Source: Ypsolopha sequella (Eukaryota; Arthropoda; Insecta; Lepidoptera; Ypsolophidae). Taken from it: a stretch of DNA of 64,000 bases. This document shows, one piece after another, positions 12,326 to 24,443 of this stretch; the first letter of the stretch is position 1; each line of letters starts with the position of its first letter. The notes beneath the pieces were generated by a model. That model did no database searches. It had not been told where the DNA came from and was given only the letters and a program-made list of their open reading frames with translations. The stretch lies in assembly GCA_934047225.1 (NCBI GenBank), contig OW204011.1, positions 13,218,339 to 13,282,338 of the forward strand, in the 5' to 3' direction. Both the position numbers and the translations under genes were made by a program.

Positions 12326-13242
12326 TGCAACATCAACATAAAATATGTGCTGAGCTGAGTGATGTTAAACCACATTTATCCTTTTGAGGTTGTGTATAAA
12401 AATCATGAACAATCTCCAAAAGATGAATGTAGGATATAACTTATAACTTTTGCGCTCAACGCCTCTGCATTATCTATAGCTGGGAGCTATTTTTGGGCAT
12501 ATAGAATTTTATTAACAAGAAACTTAAATAACATAAATAATACTAAATTATAAATAATAATTAAAATATACACTAACTACAAAGAATATAAAATTAAAAA
12601 TAGACTAACTGTTTAAATCGCTGCCGCAGGGGAGGGTCCCCAGCAGGCTGGTGGCGTTACCTCGTTGGATTGCGAATATAATTGGGTATATTAGTTATTT
12701 TTTGTGATTTTCATGGTTCCGTAGCCAAAGGGCAAAACGGAGCCCTATTAAGGCGATTAGTCAAGGAGTCAAGGAGTTCATGGACAGATGATGGTCCTAA
12801 TGGTACCTACATAGATCATTTTGACATTACTTTATCATAATACAATTTATTTTTTTATTATTTTTTTATTTTTGACTCAAAATATTATTATTTTATAATA
12901 ATTATACTTTAAGTATAACTTTGTAATCTATTCTTTGACATGTTACTATATTTGTTATTAATAAATAAATCTAATCTAATCTAATCTATCTAGTGTAGCC
13001 AAAGTATATATAAAATAGGAACAAAGATGTATTCATGTAAGCAAGTGCACAATTTAAATTTCTTTTATGTGATGTTATTATCTACTTCTGTCTCGATGAT
13101 TGCGGGCCGCAACCGTTCGCGGGCTGGAGATGGCCCGCGGGCCGTAGTATGCCCATCCCTTGTAGCAAGCATAAACCAATACTTTTTAGAGCAGGAGAAG
13201 TGAAAACTATATTTACCAAATTTTTTTGATTTGTAATCTGAA
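12326..13242. other. Spacer with LINE tail, no gene
   Basis: 12890-12990 ends in (TCTAA)n, typical of a LINE 3' tail. The remainder is AT-rich with no recognised gene. Confidence 0.4.
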
Positions 13243-13595
13243 CCATCCATCCATCCATCAGCCCGTATTCGTCCACTGCTGGACACAGGCCTCCCCCATA
13301 TTACGCCACTTCAGATTGTCAGTCTAGCGGGCACGAAGGCGGCCTACGATACGCTTTGCTGTACGTGGTCTCCATTCCAATGCCTTACGCCCCCAACGGT
13401 TATCACGTCGGCGACAAATATGGCCAGTCCACTGCCACTTCAACTTACTGATTCGGCAGTCTATGGCGGTCACCTTCGATCTTTGACGGATATCTTCGTT
13501 TCGGATTTTTATCCATCAGATATATCCCAAGCATAGCCCGCTCCATAGCTTGTTGAGCGATCAAGCCTTTGGTAAGAGACCACGTCTCATTTGAA
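13243..13595 (-). mobile_element. RTE LINE 3' fragment, second copy
   Basis: Same family as 10875-11341, with an internal deletion. Short flanking repeats TGAACCAT (13239 and 13592) suggest the target duplication. It starts with a CATC run on the + strand. Confidence 0.75.
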
Positions 13596-14105
13596 CCATA
13601 TTTAGTACAAATAGAGTTCGAGGTAACTTCCTGATTTTTTTCTATCGAGACAATTTTATAATTTTACGTTTTGGACCACTTTGGGCTCTTGGAATTTTAA
13701 TGTAATGGATTGGCCATATTTTGTTTTTACAATTTCGCGCTTTAAATGTCTTTCTTTTCGCGCTTGTTTAAATTTTTGTAGTCTGAAATTGAAATTTAGA
13801 ATTGTAATTTGTCTTTATTTGCCCCCTTAACCGACTGATGCACAATGAAGGGAAAAATTGGGCAGTGAGCATTTAGTATGTTATTTTCCGCATAAATAAC
13901 TTTGTATGGTGATATATCTGCATATATCCATCATACTCTAAGTAGCCTCGAGACTGATGGTGGGGGGCGTTCAACTATGACGTAAGCATCGAAGGGGATG
14001 ATTCATTATTGTTTTGTTCTTCCCATCCCACTATCTCACTAATATTATAAACGACTTGTATATTATAATTAAATAATACTTTTTATTATTAAATTAAATA
14101 GCTCA

Positions 14106-14296
14106 AGATATATTTCGGGTCCGATCTGGGGCAGCGGCGTCACTGGTGCGAGGGTTCCGGCACCGCGCTCACCAACCCGCCTGCCCAGCGTGTGTGAGTA
14201 TATGGGCAATTCTTCCAGGATGACCGCTGGGAATGGCAAAGTCCTGGAAAGGCTTATGTCCAGCAGTGGACTAGGCTGATGGATGGATGGATGCCC
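14106..14296 (+). mobile_element. SINE-like element B, 3' fragment
   Basis: Only the 3' half (GGCAGCGGCGTCACTGGTGC to the GATGGATGGATG tail). It joins at the left to a GATATATTTCGGGTCC hairpin-type motif. Confidence 0.65.
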
Positions 14297-14499
14297 AAAA
14301 AAGCGTAAATTTGCGCCTGAAGAACGTCGATAGGGTTCACCACTCATCACTTTGGGACGTAATATCTAGTCGTCGGTGAAACTGAGTGTGGAATGTTACT
14401 TGTATTTCACACTATTCCACATTTTTCACTTTTTTCTGGCTTATTTACTAGAGTATTAAGTAACTTGTGGTTATATCTCTGACACAGCTCGCTGTTTTT

Positions 14500-15260
14500 A
14501 GGGTTCCGTACCTAAAAGGTACAAAAGGAACCTTTATGGTGAGACTCCGTTGTCCGTCCGTCCGTCCGTATATGTCACAGCCTCATAACTTTAGCACTGG
14601 TAAAGATAAAGACATGAAATTTGGCACAAAAATAGCATTAATTTGCCCACATATCACGGTGTAAAAAAATATGAAAAATTTGAAACTGTTCAAAATATTT
14701 CCAAAACAAAAGTGAGAAAAATAAAAATTTTATACTAAAAATACAACATGGATATCAAATAGTAGAAAATAAAAAGTTGGTTGTAAAAATATATATAATA
14801 TAATTATGTATGTCCTCCAAAAATGACAATTATAGATAATAACTGGCGAATTAAAGGAAAACTATAGCGATTAAAAAAAATTGAGCACAAATGAAAAATA
14901 TAAAAAAAGAAGTAAAATAAATAAATAAACTATTTTATAAAAATACGATATAAAATATTATATAATTGTAGGTATTAAAAAGCTGATTGTAAAAATATAT
15001 AGTTTGGCTATATTTAATTGCATCTATTTCGCGAAATCCTTGAAAAATCACCAAAAATTGTATGTCCCCCCTGTCTCCAAAACTGGTGGACCAAAAAATA
15101 TAAAAAAAAATCATGGTTATATGTGTTTACGTCAAGATTACAGGAAAAAAAAGCGGTTGAGAAATTCACGAAAAAAAATGACAAAATAAGTTTTTTTCAT
15201 CCACAATACGGAACCCTAGTACGCGAGTCTGACTCGCAGTCGGCCGTTTTTTTTCGTGTT
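14500..15260 (+). repeat. Dispersed repeat R2 with GACTCGCAGTCGGCCG end
   Basis: TTAGGGTTCCGTACCTAAAA, GGTGAGACTCCGTTGTCCG, (TCCG)n, long AT-rich middle, then CGGAACCCTAGTACGCGAGT and a T run. Related to 27870-28515. Confidence 0.65.
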
Positions 15261-15700
15261 CCTTCTATGCGACATAAAATGTCTTGATATTTTCGAATTT
15301 AAAAACATAACACATAAGCTATTTAGTTTTTAATACAGTAATATTGAAATTTGCGGTTTGATCTGGCTCGGGCGGCCTTCAATATTTCATATAAAAAATA
15401 TCAATTTTATATCAGTTTCAAGCTTTAGGGTTCCGCAGCAATAATAAATAAAAATATTTACGAATTCGACTGATGACGGCCCCATACCGAGGGTCGAAAT
15501 ATATCGAATTATATTTTTTTATTGTTGTAATGCTAATTAAATAAAAAAGAAATAAATAAAGCTTATAAAAGCAAAACATAAACAATAATATTTATTAAAA
15601 ATTCTTAAAAAAATCATTAAAAAATAATGGTTAGTTCATATAGTAAAATAATGAAAACTATGACCTACAATGACATGTATTCTCCGAAAAAAAATATTTT

Positions 15701-16222
15701 TTAGGGTTCCGTAGTCAACAATAAGGAACCCTTATAGTTTCGCCATGTCCGTCTGTCTGTCTGTCTTAGTTCTGGAAAGCTGTAATTTGGCATGGGTATA
15801 TGTACATATTTATCACGCCGACAAAGTGGTACAGTAAAATTTTGAAAAATATTCATTTTAGCGTACCTCTCCTACTCGTAAAGTGGGGATGATTTATTTT
15901 TCTCGTCTATCCCCTAGTGTGGGGTGTCGTTGGATAGGTAATTTAAAAATATTGGGGGTGTGAGAAGACCATTTTTCGATCCAGGGTTCCTTTTGCGAAA
16001 TATTAAACTTTAAAAGTGTTAATTTTTGTTAGAGTCAAGTGTCCCCCCCCCTTGCCGGCGAAACGGTTATCTTTGGAGACGTGAAAAAAATCACGGCAGT
16101 AGTTTACATAACGAAATTAAAAGGAAAACTATCACAGCTAAGTAGGCTTTACAAGTTAATGAGTACAGATCGCGCCAAACTTTTAGTCCCCTCTAAACAC
16201 GGGGCGATTCGCATCAGCAGTA
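15701..16222 (+). repeat. Dispersed repeat R1, 3'-truncated copy
   Basis: Matches 5336-5890 and stops after AGTAACAAAATGTATG. Confidence 0.7.
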
Positions 16223-16325
16223 ACAAAATGTATGTTCCATATTTCTGAATTTAGCTGCAGATTACAAAAAAATTGTAAATTGGCGATTATATGGAGAATT
16301 CAGTCGTTTTGATGCTACATCAAAC

Positions 16326-16690
16326 AGGTGGTAAAGCTGATGCCGGGCTCGACTGTGGAGGTACCACCAACTTACTTGGAGACCCCCTCGAAGTAATTCG
16401 GGGGAGAGTAAGAGGACAGCTCACAGGCAAAAAACCAGGAGGCCCTATGCCTGGGACCGATGGATGGCGGTATATCCATCCCTAATAGCCGGGCCTTCTA
16501 TGGAACAGAATGGTGACGGGCAGCAGCGTCACTGGTGCGAGGGTTCCGGCACCGCGCTCACCAACCCGCCTGCCCAGCGTGTGTGAGTATGGGCAATTCT
16601 TCCAGGATGACCGCCGGGAGTGGCAAAGTCCTGGAAAGGCTTATCTCCAGCAGTGGACGAACTAGGCTGATGGATGGATGGATGGATCGT
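16326..16690 (+). mobile_element. SINE-like element B, copy 1
   Basis: Runs from AGGTGGTAAAGCTGATGCC to a GATG tail. Five copies in the window share this left boundary, unlike random LINE truncation. The last ~30 bp match the RTE LINE 3' end. Confidence 0.7.
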
Positions 16691-16794
16691 CAACGTGCCA
16701 GCTATTTTAGAGCCAAAGGACAACACGTGACGATGGCATAAGGGCCGATGGGATGACATTTATTTCATGGAAGAATGGCAGAGCCTTGGTGTAG

Positions 16795-17145
16795 GACGCA
16801 ACGTGTGTCGATACACTAGCACCGCACACCAGGGTTACTGCCGTCAGGGCTTGTGCGGCTGCGGCAGCGGCTGAGGGAAATAAGAGGCGCAAGTATGCAG
16901 CCCTTAGAACGGACTACATATTTGCACCTTTTGGGGTCGAGACCCTCGGGCCGTGGGGTCCTGATACTAAGCTCCTTTTTAAAGAGTTATCTGCACGGCT
17001 GGTCGACGGTTGTGGGGACCCGAAGGCTGGCGCGTATCTTGGCCAGAGAATCAGTCTGGCCATTCAAAGAGGAAACGCTGCCATCCTTCTAGGTACCCTT
17101 CCACATGACAGTGGCGATCTAGATAGGATTTTTTATTTAGTTTAA
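16795..17145 (+). pseudogene. LINE-type ORF C-terminal remnant, copy A
   Basis: Open for 116 codons to TAA. VDTLAPHTR, KRRKYAAL, YIFAPFGVETLGPWGP and QRISLAIQRGNAA form a conserved C-terminal segment that I associate with non-LTR retrotransposon polymerases in invertebrates. The upstream frame is closed by TAG at 16792, so this is a 5'-truncated copy. Confidence 0.6.
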
Positions 17146-17486
17146 TTTATTTTTATAAGGTATAGGTTTTATAAGGGTAAGTTTTATTTTGTATGTTATT
17201 TAAGTATTATTTTATAATAAAAACTTCACCACTTCAGTAAATTAAGATAAAAGACTTGAAAATAGTTTTTATTTGGCTTATAATTTGACTTGGTAGTTAT
17301 TTCATACATTTGGGAACACAAACTCCCAAGTGAGGGTTCCATAGTTATTATTAAAAGAGGGTAGTTTGTATGTCGGTAAGTATGTCAATTTACGAAGTTG
17401 ATTTGGTCTTGTTTTTTTATATTAGGTTAATTTTGTCGTATTCGTCACAAATAGTTTCAAACTAAAGAGACCACTTTACCAACACG

Positions 17487-18305
17487 TAGGGTTCCCAACT
17501 CTCCCGGAATGCCCGGGAGTCTCCGGGAATATTGTTCAACCACCCGAGCTCCCGGGATGCAATAAATTCTCAGGAATTTCTAAAATAAAACAATTAATGT
17601 CATTAACGAAATAGATAATTCGCGCAAAATAAACAATTTAATTACGTAATAAATTTCGATTTTCCATGTAAATCTTTTATGATAATGTGCCCAAAAATCG
17701 ACAAATATTAGATGCTTCTACAAAACAAAGCAAATTAAAAAATTAACAAATATTACCGAATTTCATTCAATTCCCATAGCTTAATTTTTAAAAGATTTTT
17801 TTTTATTTTTTTTCGGAGAATATATGCTATTTTAGTACATAGTTTTCATTATTTTGGTATATAAATTAACCATTATTTTTATGATTTTTTAAATAATTGT
17901 CCGATGACCTTGTCACTTGAGAATTTTAGACATTATACTGATTGTGATGTGTGATTGATTATAAAAAAACTGGTCTGTCTCTCTCTGTCTACTCATCTGT
18001 CATCTAGCTGTCAAATTAGTCTGAACCAAGTTATTATAAATTTATCTTGGTAGCAAAGGACACATTTCTAACAGCCATTACTCAAGTGACGTCACACGAG
18101 GGCAAATGGAAGTTGCAGCCTTTTCGTAAAAATATTTACCATCATGAGGTTTTTTAGACCACAACTTCGAAAATACGGCTTATTAAACCTAAACCTCGAA
18201 ATGGTTGTCGAATTAACACACCTTAACATAATTTAGTCTATCCCAATTTTCCACCGATTTGTTAAATTCTCCCGGGGTTGTTTCCTTCGAGAGTTGGTAA
18301 CCCTA
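17487..18305. mobile_element. 819-bp hAT-type non-autonomous element
   Basis: Ends TAGGGTTCCCAACTCTCC and GAGAGTTGGTAACCCTA. Flanks CCAACACG (17479-17486) and TCAACACG (18306-18313) are a 7/8 match for a hAT target duplication. The interior includes TGACGTCAC and recurs at 11755-12245 and 23930-24375. No transposase. Confidence 0.75.
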
Positions 18306-18567
18306 TCAACACGATATTAAAAGTTCCAAAAAATATTTTCCTTATTCTTTAATGCGAAGGAAAACACAATTTTGTTCAGATTCTTTACCAGTCTTTTAGC
18401 TGTCGATATTTTAATAGTTTGGAAACATTGTTGAACAATTTTAATATTTCTCTTGAATAAGAAAACTAGCTACTATAATCGCCCGACTCTTTTTCTTTTT
18501 CTCTTTTCCGATAATTTTTTCATTATTTATTCTTCCTTGTTCGAAGAATCCAGACAAAAAATATTTA

Positions 18568-18690
18568 AAAACCGGCCAAGTGCGAGTCAGACTCGCGTAC
18601 AGGGTTCCGTATTGTGGGTGATAAACTTAATTTTGTCATTTTTTTTCGTGAATTTCTCAACCGCTTTACTTTTCCTGTAATCTTTACGTA
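18568..18690 (-). repeat. R-family 3' end, antisense
   Basis: AAAAACCGGCCAAGTGCGAG, GACTCGCGTACAGGGTTCCG: the terminal part of the R2 type. Confidence 0.6.
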
Positions 18691-19020
18691 AACACATATT
18701 ACATTATTTGTAGTTAGTGTTTATTTTAAGTATTATTTATAATTTAGTTTTATTTATGTTATTTAAGTTCATTGTTAATAAAAATATTATTTTATTTAAA
18801 CTGTGTGTGAAGTCATCGGCATTATATGAATGACCATAACATAATCACGAAAGGCTATCGGGGAAGCGATATGGTACCATTAGTGGTCGGGAAAGACCAT
18901 TTACTTACCATTACTCCATAAGTGCGTTATGTTCTGTATAGGTTAGGTGCGGCCATTAGATCCGTCTAGTTTCCAACTGTACCCTCTCGTTGGACCCAGT
19001 GGCGTATTTTAAGATTATCA

Positions 19021-19369
19021 TCCATCCATCAGCCTAGTTCGTCCACTGCTGGACATAAGCCTTTCCAGGACTTTGCCACTCCCGACGGTTATCCTGGAAG
19101 AATTTCCCATACTCACACACGCCAGGCAGGCGGGTTGATGAGCGCGGTGCCGGAACCTTCTCAACAGTGACACCGCTGCCCGTCACCAGTCTGTTCCATA
19201 TAAGGCCCGGCTATTAGGGATGGATATACCGCCATCCATCGCTCCCAGACATGGTGGGCCTCCTGGTTTTTTGCCTGTGAGCTGTCCTCTTACTCTCCCC
19301 CGAATTACTTCGAGGGGGTCTCCAAGTAAGATGGTGGTACCTCCACAGTCGAGCCCGGGTCTACCACCT
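19021..19369 (-). mobile_element. SINE-like element B, copy 2
   Basis: Antisense copy, from the CATCCATCAGCC tail to GTCTACCACCT. It is inserted in a hAT-like fragment beginning CAGTGGCGTATTTTAAG at 19002. A few bases near the left boundary are deleted. Confidence 0.7.
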
Positions 19370-19556
19370 AATTAAAGATTAAGAATTAAGTTTATTTATT
19401 TAAACAAACTACAAACTACATTAAGTCTTATAAACTACACATAATAATTATGGAGGCAGTTACATCAATTTTAAGTTAAGGTTAGTAATAGGTAACGGCT
19501 ATAACTCATGTGCCCTGGTTTACTCATTAGTAAAAACTGTACAGAGTCCACCAGGG

Positions 19557-19713
19557 ACTCTACCGCGTAATTCTCATTTGTATCAACTTCAAGCAAATGC
19601 ATGCGAAATTCAACGCGTGCAAAAGAGATGGCTTGTTAGGCGGGTGTCATCGCACGCACGACAAATTTCAATCTCAAGTTGATGTTGATGAAAATGAGAA
19701 TTACGCGGTAGAC
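19557..19713. mobile_element. Foldback, CTACCGCGTAATTCT ends, copy 1
   Basis: Arms of about 35 bp; the centre has CGCACGCACGACAAATTTCA. It lies in the same hAT-like fragment as SINE-like copy 2, so it is nested. Confidence 0.75.
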
Positions 19714-20241
19714 CCCCAGATTTGGTGCCCTGGGACTGTAAGGTTTATCGCCCCATAAACTAATGAGAAAAAAGCAAAAATATTTCAATTATAAATTAAA
19801 ATCCAGCAGTGTGTTGATTAGGTGGTATCCCGACGTTTTGAAATTTTGTCCAGATATTTTAGCTTTCCCATCTGGCAACCCAAGCTAGGTCAAATTATTT
19901 TTCATTGAATCACTAAGGTCAGCACTCGTTGTCTAAACGGGATACAACTTTATTGTGGTTTTGATTTTATGTTGTTTTATTATTATTACACAGAAAGAGG
20001 AAAGAGCTTTACCTATTAGTTTCTCATTATGATGTTATAATCCGTCCTGCTCTAACATTACTGCTTCGTATCACCATCTCCTTTTAAGGTGGTTGCGTCA
20101 GCTTTCGTTCCTAAACGCGCAATTTATTATAGTTTTTATTATTATGTTTTTTTTATTATTATATTATATTTTATTATGTATTAGTTTTTTTTATTTAGCA
20201 ATTTAAAATTGAAAAGCATTTTGATTTGTGCTATTTGACGT

Positions 20242-20426
20242 CAATAGTTCAGTATTAGTGAGGTGTATAAAAAGCAAGAGTTTGAAATTGTGTACACAAT
20301 TAGTCATGATCTTCTCAAAACCAACTTAAAATGCAGTTTTAACTTTGTTTAGACCAGATCATGACTAATTATACATTAAATTTCAAACTCATGGTTTACA
20401 AACCTTACTAATATTTAACTATTGGT
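20242..20426. repeat. Imperfect inverted repeat, ~70-bp arms
   Basis: Around AATTAGTCATGATCT and AGATCATGACTAATT. It directly abuts the next element. Confidence 0.65.
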
Positions 20427-20427
20427 G

Positions 20428-21045
20428 TTAAGGGTCCGTTTCGCCAAACATGCTCTCGCGTTTGGACAATTTAGCATGTTAAAACAAAATATTTTTAACA
20501 AATAAAATTTGTGTTTGTAGCTAAGGGGTTGAACTACATTATAATTTTTCAGATTTGACACAAGCATCACAATCATTGAGAAAAAAAATCGGAAAGATCA
20601 GTAAAATCACGGAAAATGTAATTTGGCTTTGGAACTAGTATGATCAGTCTACTGATCTAACTACAAACTAAAATATTTTTTATAGAGCAAAAAAATGAAA
20701 GTTGCCTTTACAAATTTTTATTATTTTTTATTTCCTTTCGTTATTTTAAAAGAAATACTCAAACATTCTACATTTTTCCTGTACAGAAAAATTACGCAAA
20801 AAGAATTTGGAAGTTCGTGTATTTCTTTTTAAATAACGAAAGGAAAAAAATATTAATATTTTATATGAATAAGGTGAATAAGGATTTTTTTTCCCGATGC
20901 TTGTGATACTTGTGTGAAATCTGAAAAATTATAATGTAGTTCAACTCCTTAACTACCTACACAAATTTTATTTGTTAAAAATATTTTGTTTTAATATACT
21001 AAATTGTCCAAACGCTAGAGCATGTTTGGCGAAACGGACCCTTAA
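20428..21045. mobile_element. 618-bp TTAA-flanked foldback MITE
   Basis: TTAA at both borders (20428-20431, 21042-21045) and TIR GGGTCCGTTTCGCCAAACAT. The arms extend about 150 bp. piggyBac-type by its TTAA duplication. Confidence 0.8.
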
Positions 21046-21533
21046 CTGCCACGTACCAAAATGTTTTTCAATTTGTTACTTCTAAACAAGCAAAACAAAG
21101 ATAAGCGACTGGCGTTTAACCTTAAACCATATGGTGTTAGTCGGATAGCTTTTCATTAATTAAAACTGTAAATAATTTGTGTCATTGAAAAATAAACATT
21201 TAAAAAAAAGTTAACCTAAAAAGTGTCAGGGTGAGTATGAGGGTGTGTATGAATATGTATATTTTAAAAAATCATACAAACTCGTATACTGCACAGAAAT
21301 AAAAACACACACAATTTGAACAGGGGTACCAAAATTTGGCTAGTGCCAAAAATATGTTGCTGTGACAAAGGGTATCATTAATACAAATATAAATTAAAAA
21401 GAAAAACAATTTAGGCATATATTTATTATATGTATTGTATGATATTTACCCATATTTATAATATTTTTGTTTTTATAGTAGTTTATTTTAAGGTTTAGGG
21501 TACTGTTTATTGTAATTAGTATTGATATTGATG

Positions 21534-21735
21534 TTTGTAGTTTTAAGCAATTATAATAGTTAAAAAAGACAAACTTTATATTTTTTCGAAATATTTCGGC
21601 CTCATCAGTGAGGCCGTCATCAGTCGAGTTCGTTCATCAACTCGACTGATGACGGCCTCACTGATGAGGCCGAAATATTTCGAAAAAATATAAAGTTTGT
21701 CTTTTTTAACTATTATAATTGCTTAAAACTACAAA
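21534..21735. repeat. Perfect palindrome, 97-bp arms, 8-bp spacer
   Basis: Left arm 21534-21630, spacer CGTTCATC, right arm 21639-21735. By eye the arms pair without mismatch. Each contains CTGATGACGGCCTCACTGAT, itself able to form a hairpin. Perfect pairing implies very recent origin or an assembly/library foldback artefact. Confidence 0.9.
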
Positions 21736-21779
21736 TAAAAAGCTTAAATAGCTAAGGTTATATTTATTCATATGATATT

Positions 21780-22121
21780 GATGTTGATACACTCGCCCCG
21801 TCCCACCTACAGGCAACCTCAGCCATGGCTGGTGCGGCTGCGGAGTCAGCAGAAAATCTAAAGCGGCGCAAATATGCTTTCCTCGGAGAGGGCTACATAT
21901 TTGCGCCGTTTGGTGTTGAAACCCTGGGGCCGTGGGGTCCGAGCGCACGTCGCCTTTTCAAAGAACTTTCGGCACGTTTGATCGACGCCTCTGGTGACCC
22001 AAGGGCTGGGGCATACCTCGACCAGAGGATCAGTCTGGCGATCCAGCGGGGTAATGCTGCCAGCCTCCTGGGCACCGAACCCGACGGCAACGGTTTAGAT
22101 AATATTTTTTATTTAGTATAA
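21780..22121 (+). pseudogene. LINE-type ORF C-terminal remnant, copy B
   Basis: Same family as 16795-17145: VDTLAPSHLQATS, KRRKYAFLGEGYIFAPFG, QRISLAIQRGNAASLLGT. It is open to its stop and similar in length to copy A. It begins directly beside a 97-bp-arm palindrome. The two copies differ throughout, so they are separate insertions rather than a recent duplication. Confidence 0.6.
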
Positions 22122-22403
22122 TATTGTATTCAGTATAATATTTTATTTAGTATAAGGTTTTAGGGATTTTTCTTTTATTATATTTTTTTTCTTAGGATTA
22201 TTTAGTTTACATATACGAGTATAATTATTCATTAGGTTAAATTTCAATATTATGACATATAATATGTTATAAAATAAATAAATACACTTTTAAATACTTA
22301 ATAATATTTATTATATATATATATATTATAATCAAGTGAATTTGTTTATTTCATTACATTTAAGTTAACCTACCCTTTTTCTTTTTTAGTGTATTTCCCT
22401 ATG

Positions 22404-22664
22404 TACAGTCACTTTTTGATCATCGTCCAAATTCATACTAGAGGCTTGGTAAGTGATCAGTATCATGAATCGATTACAATTTTTGTGAAATTCGTATAAT
22501 GAAGTTTCGACTTCCAATATGAGTAATTCACTCCCAGTCCTGAGTGAATCACTATGGGGAGTCGAAATTTCATAATATGAATTTTACAAAAATCGGTTAA
22601 TGATGCTGATCACTTACCAAGGCTCAAGTATGAATTTGGACTATGTTCACAAATTCACCTTGTA
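22404..22664. mobile_element. Foldback family J, copy 1
   Basis: TACAGTCACTTTTTGATCAT end, CTTGGTAAGTGATCAG arms, CACCTTGTA at the right. The centre has CACTCCCAGTCCTGAGTGA. Confidence 0.75.
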
Positions 22665-22671
22665 TGTAGAA

Positions 22672-22820
22672 TAGAATATAAAATAGAAAAAGCTTTATGG
22701 GTGTCACACCACTAAAACTACAACATAATTAACAAACAAACAAGGGTGACACCCAAAAGGCCTCCACTTAGCATGTGTCATGGCAACATTCTGTACCACG
22801 ACGCTGGTCTTCCGTAATTT
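22672..22820 (-). repeat. LINE 3' tail, antisense
   Basis: Begins with GAATAGAATATAAAATAGAA, then GGCCTCCACTTAGCATGTGT. Related tails at 43247-43330 and 55785-55935 share the TAGAATAGAA start, which in sense is a poly-TTCTA tail. Confidence 0.55.
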
Positions 22821-23345
22821 TTAGGATTCCGTACCCTTTGGGTAACCAACGGGACCCTATTTTTCTGTTTTAATATTTTAACTATACGCTGATTTTATTG
22901 AATATGTTTAGGTTAAAGTAAATAGTAAGTTAATTAAGTATGTTTTTTTTTTCTTTTAATGGTGGTGGCAGAATAACAGCGTTCCTAATGCCGTTGGTAT
23001 AGGAACATATGCTGAGTCACGTCCTTTTTAACAGTGCCATACAACTTTACGTTTAAGAACATTGTACTACTTTGTCCATAATGGTGTGTTAAATAAATGT
23101 CTTTTTATTTTATTTTATTTAATACTAAGACTTCGCTGTCCGTCTGTCTGTCCGTCTGTCACCAGGCTGTATCTCATGAACTCATGTTATAGTTAGACAG
23201 TTGAAATTTTCACAGATGATATTAAAGGGGTATCGGACCCCCCTTAAATATTTACAACATACATGTTTTTTTTGCCGTTTTTATAGATAATGGTACGGAA
23301 CCCTTCGTGCGCGAGTCCGACTCGCACTTGGCCGGTTTTTTATTA
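22820..23345 (+). repeat. Dispersed repeat R3 with a nested tail
   Basis: Starts at the TTAGGATTCCGTACCCTTTG block and ends GCACTTGGCCGGTTTTTTAT. A ~125-bp retroposon tail (22985-23110, also at 4505-4626) interrupts it. Confidence 0.6.
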
Positions 23346-23554
23346 TATGAAACTCTTAGATATAGATATTTAGTTATATTGTTTTTTAATTGATATGTAA
23401 AACCGACCTACAATAAGTGTATCTGATGCTTACCTACATTACATAAATAAATATATTTCCAATATGAATTTGGTCTGAGATGTGGAACTTGCAACCTGCC
23501 AGCGTCCGTACTCGTATTTCCAGATAATTATTTCGCTTAGATTATATTTTAAGT

Positions 23555-23895
23555 TTTTGTGTCCCTTTTACTCCATATGCGAAAAAACCCTCAGTGCGAG
23601 TGGGACGGATTCGTGGAAAAGTAGCAAAAAGTCGATTTTTTTATTAATATATAATGTACTAAGCTATTTTGTCAAAAATATTTTCAAGGAGACTTTACAA
23701 ATACGTAATATCCACATTTTGAATGCAATTTCACAATGAAATTAGTTAGGATTTCAGAATTACAGGAAAAAATAAACCAATTTAGTGGTCTTTTCGGAAT
23801 TAAATTCTATCGAGAAAATTTTATGTAATCGCGTTTTTCTTCAGTGAGAATCTTAATCAAATACTCAATAAACATTTACCCAAAAATGAAAAAAC
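23555..23895 (+). repeat. Repeat family C, copy
   Basis: Contains ACTCCATATGCGAAAAAACC, GAATGCAATTTCACAATGAA and ACATTTACCCAAAAATGAA. It is nearly colinear with 26064-26447 and 31846-32219. Confidence 0.65.
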
Positions 23896-23929
23896 CCCAT
23901 TTTTTTTTTGGTATCGCCTTAATGTGTGT

Positions 23930-24375
23930 TAATTCGAAAACCATTTCGAGATTTAGGTTTAATAAGCCGTATTTTAGAACTTGTGGTCTAAAAAACCTCA
24001 TGATGATGGATATTTTTACGAAAAAGCTGCAACTTCCATTTGCCTTCGTGTGACGTCACTTGAGAAATAGCTGTTTAGAAATGTGTCCTCTGCTATGAAG
24101 ATAAATTTATAATAATTTGCTTCCGACTAATCTGACAGCTAGATGACAGATGAGTAGACAGACAGAGACAGACCACTTTTTTTATAAGCAATCACACATC
24201 ACAATCAGTGTAATATCTAAAATTCTCAAGTGACGTTATATCGGAAAATTCTTTAAATAATCATAAAAAAATATTGGTTAATTTATATACCAAAATAATG
24301 AAAACTATGTCCTAAAATGATGTAAATTCTCTGAAAAAAAATTGAAAATAATTATTTAAAAAATTAAGCCAAGGG
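23930..24375 (-). repeat. Internal block of the 819-bp hAT family, antisense copy
   Basis: Reverse complement of the 17760-18240 type sequence, again with TGACGTCA (24051). Its terminal TIRs were not found, so it is a fragment joined to a neighbouring repeat. Confidence 0.65.
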
Positions 24376-24443
24376 AATTTCAGATTCCATTAAAACACGA
24401 GTAATGGGCAGCAGATATCATATCAAGCTATACACTTGCTATA

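Larger units (their letters stand above)
18700..20240. other. hAT-like fragment with nested insertions, no gene
   Basis: CAGTGGCGTATTTTAAG (19002) is a hAT-like left end, as at 48039. Its interior resumes at about 19722 (CTGTAAGGTTTATCGCCCCA), split by a SINE-like copy and a foldback. The right end was not found. 19871-20240 holds nothing recognised. Confidence 0.5.

Noticed and set aside
21642..21690. Hammerhead ribozyme in CTGATGA-hairpin-GAAA
   Set aside because: The core words look right and a stem III-like hairpin follows. However, the stem next to CTGATGA consumes the G of GAAA, and no stem I complement was found on either side. Other copies lack the exact CTGATGA.
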